A DNA stretch of 64,000 bases from Chondrosia reniformis (Eukaryota > Porifera > Demospongiae > Chondrillida > Chondrillidae): NCBI GenBank assembly GCA_947172415.1, contig OX359200.1, forward strand, positions 4,404,501 to 4,468,500, written 5' to 3'. The notes below the pieces were generated by a model that saw nothing but the letters and a program-made list of their open reading frames with translations, ran no database searches and was not told the origin of the DNA. A program made the position numbers and the translations under genes. Positions 55,516 through 64,000 of this stretch are shown here, piece by piece (position 1 is the first letter of the stretch; the number at the start of each line of letters is the position of its first letter).

Positions 55516-56009
55516 ATTTAGTAGTATGGATAATCTATGGTTACATCATTAAATTTTTCCTGGTTGCTAATTTATATAAGTAGACTAGTGGCTGGCTGTT
55601 TACAACACAGATATAGCTAGGGTAGATTCCTGTACATATAATACAGATGGAAGATTATACTAATAATTTAGTCTTCATTAGTGGTCATTCTCTTTTATCA
55701 GAATGAGTGGATGATCAAGACCCGGCCAGTATGTATCATGGGTTTTGAAAGGAGACATTAATCCAAAGGAAATGAGAACAGCATATTATACTTAGGTAAT
55801 TATTTTTGAATGGACGTAAAGTATTGTTAATGTCTACTTTAAGCGAGTATAAATAGTAGTAAAGACAGTGTGACTTGGTAACAATGTACACCAACTTACA
55901 ATATTAATTAAATATCTCATCTGCAAAAGCATCTCTCAAAAAAGAAAAAAGTGGTTCACATACGTACTTGTGTAATGGAGATTTAGGAATTTATGAACTG
56001 CAGGTAATG
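55516..56009. other. Intergenic, CYP-C upstream to PEPD 3' end
   Basis: No exon or repeat recognised. Confidence 0.5.
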
Positions 56010-59000
56010 TCATTTTGCAGTCTTGTCTCCTTTCATGCAGTTCTCTATTTCTTCCACAGTTCTTGGAACCTGAGTCAACAATTCTGCACCATTTACAGTA
56101 ATAACCACATTATCCTCGATCCTGACCTACAAAATAAACACTAGTTAGTCTCTGCAGAACCAGTATGTCTCAAACATACTCCACCAAATCCTCTGAAACG
56201 TTGCAGTACTTCATTCCTGATGAAGCAAGCTTGGGTGGGATCTGCTAAAGCCTTGTCTATAAGCTACGTATATAATGGCAGAATATACAAAAATTATAAA
56301 AAAGTACACATTTGCAGAGTAAATCTCTGTTATCAATGAACCCACGTACATGATCAATGAAGTATATTCCTGGCTCTATAGTTAGAACCATACCTTCCTT
56401 CAGGACACGTGCAGTACGGAGAGATCTTAAGCCAGGCTGATTAATGCGGTCTACACCCTAAAGAAATTACACAAAAAGCCATACTGCGAGTACAGAACTG
56501 GAGCTAGTTACATCAATATGTATAGTAATCAAATTAGGTGAGCAACACAAAAGCTAACAGGATCAAATGTTTCAACCAATGGGTAGGTCTTCTTCAGGGT
56601 AAAATGATAAGGGGCTTACAACCATATAAATAAAAAGCTGACATGGTTTGAGTGATGATGTAATGTCCTCTTTGATCTAGCTCCTCAGTCTGTGTAAATG
56701 AAGTGTATACAGACAGCCTAGGAGTGGTTTATGTCCTTCTTCTGATTGACCTGTTGCGCCAATGTAAATCTATCCACAATTGCAAGGTACATTCCATATA
56801 CTTAGATGACCTCACTTTTGGTGGCTTTAGTTAACATCAGCTTAGTTACCAAGGACTCCCATAGGGGTAAGCCCCAGTGAAACCATCAAAGACCTTGTTA
56901 TCCCCTAGCTGTATGTTAAATTTATAAACAGAGCTGCAATCACACTAATTTAGTTAAAATCCCCCTGTAGTCATTTATTGCTGAATAAGACCAAAGCTTT
57001 CAGTTTCTGTTAACTTATGTGTTGCTAATGCTTAACCAATTACAGTTGACTCTCAATTAAATGAATTGGTTATATATAACTTTAATGAGTACAAATGTTC
57101 CGAACCTCAGCTTATAGCTATATAAATGTATATACGTAAATGGATAACCATTAACACACAATAGCAACACCTGATAAAACCTACATTTTACCCATCCTGT
57201 ATCATAAAAAACAGCTGAAAATACAGCATTAAGAAAAATTGTGTTTTCTTATAAAGCTTTTACTTTCAATGTTTAATCTAATTTACTCTAAATTGGTAAC
57301 TTATAGCTAATTTCTCTGAAGTTATCATCACATACTAGCATGGCTATTTGAAGACCACTGGGAAAAGCAGTAATTCCATGTACTAGTCCATATACCTTAA
57401 GTGTATTTCACATTCTTTTAACCATAATATGTACTTGTAGTTACAATCTCGTTTGATTCATGATATACATATATATGGTATTTTATATGCACATTTTGTC
57501 CTCCGTTTTCTACCAAACGGAGGCCTAAATGAATTTAAAATGAGTTTTATACCCTAATCTTTGTGCCCATTCTGTTTCTAGGACCTTTCTTGGAGCCACA
57601 TGAATTAGTTAATTATATTAGATTACCATAGTATGTTGTAACTTGCACATATGTATATGGTATTTGAAGTGACAAACAAGGTGTGTATATTGTGTTTCGA
57701 ACACTAGGAAAGCGATTCAATCAAAGAACTGTACCTCTGGATAGCCTCCAACATCGTGTACATCACAGCCCATAAAGTGGCCCAGACCATGAGGCATAAA
57801 CACAGCACCCAGATTCACCTGCACAAGAACAAGTGGCAAAGTGAACTACAAATATATACTTATGTACGTGCTTTGGTGGATGAAAGAACAGACCTTCATC
57901 ATTGCATCAACATCCCCTTGAACCAGACCGAACTTGACTAGTTCTTCCAGTTGTACACGTTCAGCAAGTTTATGCATATCCACCCAGCACACACCTGAAA
58001 TTGCCAGAGTGCAACTGGGTAATTGAATGGATTGTGAAACATATACTATACGACAGTCAGACTTCAAATACACCTTTGACTAAACACATACCTACAGGAG
58101 TCATGCGGCTACAATTTGTTCATAAAAAGTCTGGTATATAATTGGTTTGGTATTAAATATTAATACGTATATGTACAGATTGATGTACAATACATAATAA
58201 TAGTTCTACCATGTATGAGAATACCTAAGTAGATTTATGATGAAGTACGATTGACTGAAATACCTACGTATGTACAAAGTTATAGCTTAAAATTAACGAC
58301 AGAGTCACTTCAACTAATCCAAACATATGATTCACCTGGTTTAGCAGCAGCGAACACAGCTCTATTTGCCTTTAGAACAGCATTGTAGATTACTTTCTGG
58401 TCTTCAGAGAACTTTCCATTGACAGGAAAGGTACAGGTAATATCAGAAGCGTAACAATAGTATTCTCCTCCCATATCAAAAAGGCTAAAAAAGACACAGA
58501 TACGTGGACCTGTAAGGTAAATCCTCACTAAATGCCTTAGCATACAGTACATATACCCCTAATTAACAGTAAGTATTATTTGAGCATGCTACAACTTCCC
58601 AAAATATTACATACGTACATACTTTGACTAGACATGATTCATGGCTGATTGACTACAAAGGGTCAATGTTATTTAGAAACATTCAAGATATAATTTATGT
58701 TTCATTTTAAGGTAGCAGCTTAATAAAAGACCTCATTCCATCAGGCCACATGTGTACATGGGAAAATGTCTGTAAGCTGTGAGGTGCAAGTTGTCAAGCT
58801 TAGTAGAGCATGAGAACACACTTACAGCTGTAACGAATCAAATTGTGATTCTGTGTGCACAATTAGGCCTTACATAAGTATAGACGACATTTGTCTATAC
58901 AGAGGCAGGGTGTCAGCTTGGCTATTCATAATAGAGATAACTTATCCTAGGTGAAGCCAAGCAGCTGTAAAAGTTGAATCAAAATTCTGTTATCATGCAA

Positions 59001-62000
59001 GCAAAAAGGAAACACATGCAAGGAATTTATCTGCCTCCCCTATGGTTTTCATGCCCGCATAGGTATAGTATCCTTATTCACTAGGCCTCTAGAATAGACA
59101 CACTGGGTCAAGGTGCAAACTGATTGCAACATCTTACCAGTTGCAGTCATGATGTCAAAGCCGTAGTCCTATGATGTCTAATTGAAGGCTTTGTGTGCTG
59201 CTAAGAATACTAAGTAAGTGGCTGCTAGGAAGATGGCCAGCCACCAAGAGAATATTTTATAGAAGTGGGTTCAAAATGAGACTGGGTCAAAAATGAATGG
59301 AAATAAATATAGGGCTGGGCCTCTATTTGGACAAATACAATATATACATATATATGCCTGTATATCTCTATATCTCTATATCTTGATAGAAACACAGAGC
59401 TCAAGACAAATATTTCTAACCAAAGGTCACCATCATTCATGGTTCTGTCATTGGGGGCTCCAGCATGTCCGTAGTGCAGAGTGGCACAGTTGGTTCCGCT
59501 AACAATCAACAAAGAAAAGGCACAAAAATAAACCAACATAGCATACAGGCATCTACAGTAATTATATACGTACATCCATTCATCCATACTATATACAACA
59601 AAGAAACATTTTGAAGCAAACAGACGAACAGACGGATGTTTCAATACGTACATGTAGATGTTATCTGATTAAGACCTATGACTTGATCCTTGGTTTAAAG
59701 TGTTGCTGATTGCTCAAAATGTTTCGTTACCATTATTGCAACAAGTACCCCTTGTCATTTCATACTTACGTACGTACCTGGCACCAATACAGGTGTAAGC
59801 TACATGTCTGCATCCTCCTTTCGAGTAGCATACATGTTGAAAGAGGCTCTCCATTTCAAATTCCTTCATTCCTGGTCTAACTGCTTTCATGACCTCCTTG
59901 TGAGCAAAGCTACTCACTTCATTTGTGTACCTTATTATATCAATCTCCTCAGGCGTTTTAATGACTCGACTAGTACATAAGAAATGATACCTAACTCAAA
60001 CACAATATTACACCTAAATCAGTATACAGTGGAACATTCTTAATATGGTCACCCATGGGACCTACTGTATTGCAAAGCTGATTCGATTTAAAAGTATATA
60101 AAAATATGGTGCAAATTTTAGTACTGAAATTGAAGCGGCCACTTAAGCAGATTACTGTTCATGCAGGTCTCATTGTGTTATATGGACCAATACCATGCAG
60201 GATCGACTTCAGTCAAAGTCAGTATGTAGCTGGCCTGATTGAGTTTGCTGAAAACTAGACATATGTACATACCAGCTATGTACCTACGTATGCTCACGCA
60301 TTTACAATATGATAAATGAAACTTTTTGAAAAACAGCAACACACTTCTTCAAACAAACAAAGAACTGTTGCTGATTGTTCAAAATGTTTTCTTTATCATA
60401 ATAAATGCCAGCAACTACACCTTATCACATGTACATTCGTAGTACATCCCACACATCCAGCTATTATAGTAATCTCAGACTAAAATTCAGTGGAGGCTAA
60501 CATACGTATGTAACTTACCATTCAACAATTTCTGGATAAAGCAGTGAGTTGTTCACTTTGAACCTACCAAAAAACAAAATGCATTAAAATTAACAAATAA
60601 ATGTGAACAGAGGTGAACACATTTAATTCCTGCTTTCTAAAATATCAATAAACTATGTCAAGTTCCTTCATATACATACGTAGATTATGTAATTTAAAAA
60701 AACTGAATGTTTGTACTTTTCAATCCCGTCAAATGAGGCCTCTTTGGTTATACTGCCACTGTCTGTATTCTTTCCTCTCTGAATTCAGAAAGAGGACAGT
60801 CACATTGGAACACTGAAACACAGAGTTTATACACAACTAACCAGAGTCAAAAGAACTGATGGATTTATTTTATTCAGGCAGGAAGCAATCTACAAACAAG
60901 ATATGGTAAACAATCTTAGAGACGTACGTTCATTATAGTTTAGTAAAGGCTTAATACGTACATATATTAGTTTAAAGTGATAGGGTTTATTTGTCGCGAT
61001 CATGATGATATATGAAGTTTATTGAGCAACAGCAACATTAAATCTTTGGAATAGAATGTTTCAACCCGTAGGTCTTCATCAGCAATATGCTGTTGCTCAA
61101 TAAACTTCATATATCATATCTTAGTTAAAACAAATTTCCCTTATTTGTGTTTAACCAGAAGCTGCATTCAATAAATGATAACACTTGTAGACAAAATGAA
61201 GCCTTTGACTTACTCCGATCATCTGAAGATATGTTGACAGTATTGAATACATACATAGTTATAACCACAGACAGATATACCTTAGATCATGCATGATTAT
61301 TAAATTACTTAGCATGTGTGAGAGCCTGGCCTACTCAACTTTAAAGTGCAATCTTAGTGATTGAAAATCTTAATGACAAACAAGATTTTCAATCATTTAA
61401 ATAATTGTATTTCCCTGTTATATGATTAAAATTTCATTCAAGTATGTAAGTACGTACACCTCTAATACCCAAAGAGAGATAAAATGAGATAATTATGTAT
61501 TACATATGTACTTGCAGTTAGGATGACATTTCATACAGGTACGTACAGTGCTTATATACTAAACATAAAAGTAGATGATAAGGATTTCTTTTAACTACAC
61601 CAAAATTGCAAAATTTAGATACTCAAAAGACAAAAGACATGAGCCATCAGAAAGATAGATAAAGTTAGAACATATACTCTAACACATAACTGTTCAGCTA
61701 AGGTGAAATATTTCTACTGGTTAAGATCCCATACCTCATCAGTATAATGAACTTCGTCCAATTCATACTTCCCTTTAAAATATTCAGGAGGTTTAATCCT
61801 AAAGTTTGGAAATAAAAAGAGTACTATTTATACGTAAAGTGGAAAACTGGCGCACCTAATGACCACCTCAGTAATCCAACAGCTCATTCCCAAAATTTCC
61901 TCTATATTGTGTATTGAAATAGAATACGACTACCACGGAATTCGTTTTTATTACTAATTTTTCACCCAAACAATAGTGGGAACCTCACAATTACGACCAA

Positions 62001-63392
62001 CATGCAAAGAAAATGGTCATGCAAAAAGTGAATAGAGTTATCGTTGGAGGAAAAAGTACTGCTAATCAATGCCAGCAAGGGAATCAACAGTCAAAGGAAG
62101 CTAGCAGATCGAGATGGTTACTGAAGTGAAAGTTACAAAGACAACTGTAATTTGGCCTGCATGTTATTGAAATGAATATAACAATACTGAATTTTCAGAA
62201 TTCAAATCACCTCAAATTAAGACCACAATAGACCAGTGCCAATGGTAGTTAATTATGAGGTTCCACTGTATATATATACATATACGTATGTGTGCGTGTA
62301 CATGTGTATGTAGAACAGGCACTGACTTTCCCATCCAGGTGGCATACTCCTCAGGAAGACGTGAAATAAAGAGAAATGACTTCCCCGAGTCTACATCAAT
62401 GGCAGAATAGCAATCAGCTTCAGTCACTCCAAAGGCCCAGTGAAAGAAGGACTCCTATATACGTACGTATAATAAGAAGGTAAGACTGATATGTATATCA
62501 TTAACACATTATTTAACTTCTGAAAAGGCTTTACCACAACTTAAATAACAAAATGAATGATTTTCGATACATCCCATTTTACATGTAGGTACAGTAGGTA
62601 TCTATATTACAACACTTATATTACAAAAGAAAATAAATTAGAATCGTTAACATTATTACGTACTTTATATTTATTAAATTAAAGAATAAGTAGAGAAACA
62701 GATTGTTTTCATCACACTCTAACGAGGGAGGTGGGGAGTAGACATTAACTATAGTACAACCAGGAAGTAAATTAACACAATGTCACAAACATATCGTATA
62801 GCGAGAAAATTTGGCGAAGACTTAAATTTGGCAATTTGGCAAGTAGTTTGAAGCTCGCCAAATTTTCCTTAAGCATGATAGACAGCTCGAACATAACAAT
62901 ACCATCGTCCATTTAAACAATTAAGCCAACGATTGCGTCATAGTTACGGGGCAATACGCCAAATATAAAACTCCCCAAATGCTAAAATCGGGCATTTCGC
63001 CAAATATATTGTCTGCCAAATTTTCCAGCTTTACGGTATTCCTTAAATAAATGAAATGTTTGAAAAATTTAAGTCTAATCTTGCATACTATAGTGCTATA
63101 AAGTGAGTATCAATTTGCAGCTTAATAAAATTAAAAGTGGAACAGCCACAATTGATAGTCCTTTGAAGTAGCATTAAATGCTGTATAAAATGTTACACTT
63201 TCTGGTGGATTACTCGCGTACCTGTCTAAAGACTATATCAGTGTCTGTACAGTATCTCGCAGTTTGCCGTCCTCCTTCTAAAACTATAACCGAATTAGGC
63301 TGCAAGGTTTTGTTATCCTTCAGTTTCTGACAGAGACGTTTTCTGTTATTGGCAAACAGCTTCATGGCCACTTTCAGGGTTTCGCTGCTAAG
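56010..63392 (-). CDS. PEPD: Prolidase (Xaa-Pro dipeptidase), first coding exon not found
   Basis: Fourteen exons in transcription order: 63392-63222, 62454-62327, 61798-61735, 60889-60842, 60778-60717, 60563-60519, 59969-59778, 59498-59421, 58484-58336, 57994-57894, 57818-57735, 56457-56350, 56263-56180, 56126-56010. They give 476 aa in one frame; human PEPD has 493, so only a dozen or so N-terminal residues are missing. The pita-bread fold ligands known from human PEPD are visible: Asp in [10 protein letters not shown], Asp in YASDITCTF, His in HGLGHFMG, Glu in LTIEPGIYF, and Glu in VRIEDNVV. The enzyme is a cytosolic Mn-dependent homodimer that splits dipeptides with C-terminal Pro or Hyp, the last step of collagen breakdown. 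The N-terminal domain is also conserved ([12 protein letters not shown]). Confidence 0.95.
61006..61116. repeat. Perfect 29-bp-arm foldback in PEPD intron
   Basis: Arms 61006-61034 and 61088-61116 are exact reverse complements (they contain TTTATTGAGCAACAGCA). The loop includes GTAGGTCTTCATCAGCA. Related pieces occur at 23566-23660, about 56565-56600 and about 59695-59735. Confidence 0.8.
62795..63030. repeat. CGCCAAAT-rich foldback-like repeat in PEPD intron 1
   Basis: Several AAATTTGGC and GCCAAATTTT/CGCCAAATA copies face each other around the block. Outer limits are approximate. Confidence 0.45.
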
Positions 63393-64000
63393 CTGAAAAC
63401 ATGACCTAGTGATCAAGCACAAAGCATTATGAATATTGATTGATGTGGCTACATCCTCAACTACATACATATGTACATGTTTAGAAGATATCTAATTTTA
63501 TACATTTTACCCTATAAAGGTAAATCCTAAGCTATTTCTCAGACAAGTGTATATTAATGTATGACAACAGGTGACTAATACTTGCAGGTATAGCAATTAA
63601 AAATGACATAATATAGACAGGAAATGATGTCAGTGACGTCATGTGACTATCATGCTCCATGCAAGCATTAAATATCCACTTTCAAGTGACAAAAGTAACA
63701 CTGAGATGATCGATTGGTCATCAGGTACAAAATTGATAGTTTAATAATAACATTTAATACTTAAATAGTTTAAATAAGGTGAAACGTTGTACTTGAAGTA
63801 ATTTGATGATAATTAAAGACGTGTGTTACAAGTCCTAATAACTGTACAACCAGCCATGTCTAGTAACTTCTATTTCCATTTTGTCACTGAGATGTGACGT
63901 GACGTCACGTTTTACTATGCTCGATGCATACTCAGTCTATAGCGCTATTTGTTAAGCGATATTATTTGCTCACAGCCTAGGACTCGTACGTATATCTATT
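63393..64000. other. Upstream of PEPD exon 2; first exon or promoter expected
   Basis: The start codon of PEPD should lie here or beyond the window. No short exon joining in phase 0 could be chosen with confidence. TGACGTCA-like sequence occurs near 63635 (CAGTGACGTCATGTG) and at 63895-63910 (GTGACGTGACGTCACG), which resembles CRE/ATF sites. Confidence 0.4.

Noticed and set aside
59225-59653. 142-aa minus-strand open frame
   Set aside because: Only 59421-59498 is a real PEPD exon; the rest is read-through into introns.

Overview
This is an AT-rich animal genomic window. Genes are split by many short GT-AG introns, and the gaps are full of TACGTA/GTATAC-rich sequence and small foldback repeats. 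The core genes (RINT1, an SLC37 sugar-phosphate antiporter, a CD225/dispanin protein, a CYP3-clan-like P450 cluster, prolidase), the compact introns and the mixed transposon content suggest an early-branching metazoan. A demosponge such as Amphimedon is my best guess, but this is inference; no marker sequence proves it.

Layout. 1-5.3 kb: two tandem copies of a type II membrane protein resembling O-fucosyltransferases; the first is cut by the window edge. 5.5-13.5 kb (+): a 13-exon RINT1 gene that reads through as 765 aa. 13.8-20.3 kb (+): an SLC37-type 12-TM transporter in about 21 exons, with two exon joins unresolved. 21-24.1 kb (+): a five-exon CD225/dispanin-like two-TM protein with a PPPAY motif.

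25-55.4 kb: a cytochrome P450 cluster. CYP-A (-), CYP-B (+) and CYP-C (-) are all complete, with 13 exons of matching length and 518, 518 and 517 aa. A and B are head-to-head around a near-perfect inverted repeat with a 427-bp gap between start codons. B and C are tail-to-tail. Between B and C lies a fourth, broken P450 relic (-) riddled with a Ty3/gypsy 3' end, a minisatellite, an intact piggyBac transposon and a solo LTR. Just downstream of each intact P450 stop codon is a decayed exon-1 relic in the same orientation, pointing to an ancestral head-to-tail array. CYP-B introns carry most of the transposon load: a 3-kb TA-flanked element with a Tc1-type transposase and, on the other strand, a BEN-domain ORF; a 375-bp foldback; a cruciform-ended repeat also found in RINT1; and a retroelement nuclease-domain fragment.

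56-63.4 kb (-): prolidase (PEPD), 14 exons found, all five metal ligands present, only the short first coding exon missing.

The household genes (RINT1 in Golgi-ER tethering, SLC37 in sugar-phosphate exchange, PEPD in dipeptide breakdown) look unrelated in function and are simply neighbours. The P450 cluster is one evolving unit shaped by inversion, duplication, probable gene conversion and repeated transposon insertion. Exon limits were read by hand from GT-AG sites, reading phase and protein similarity; transcript data were not available.
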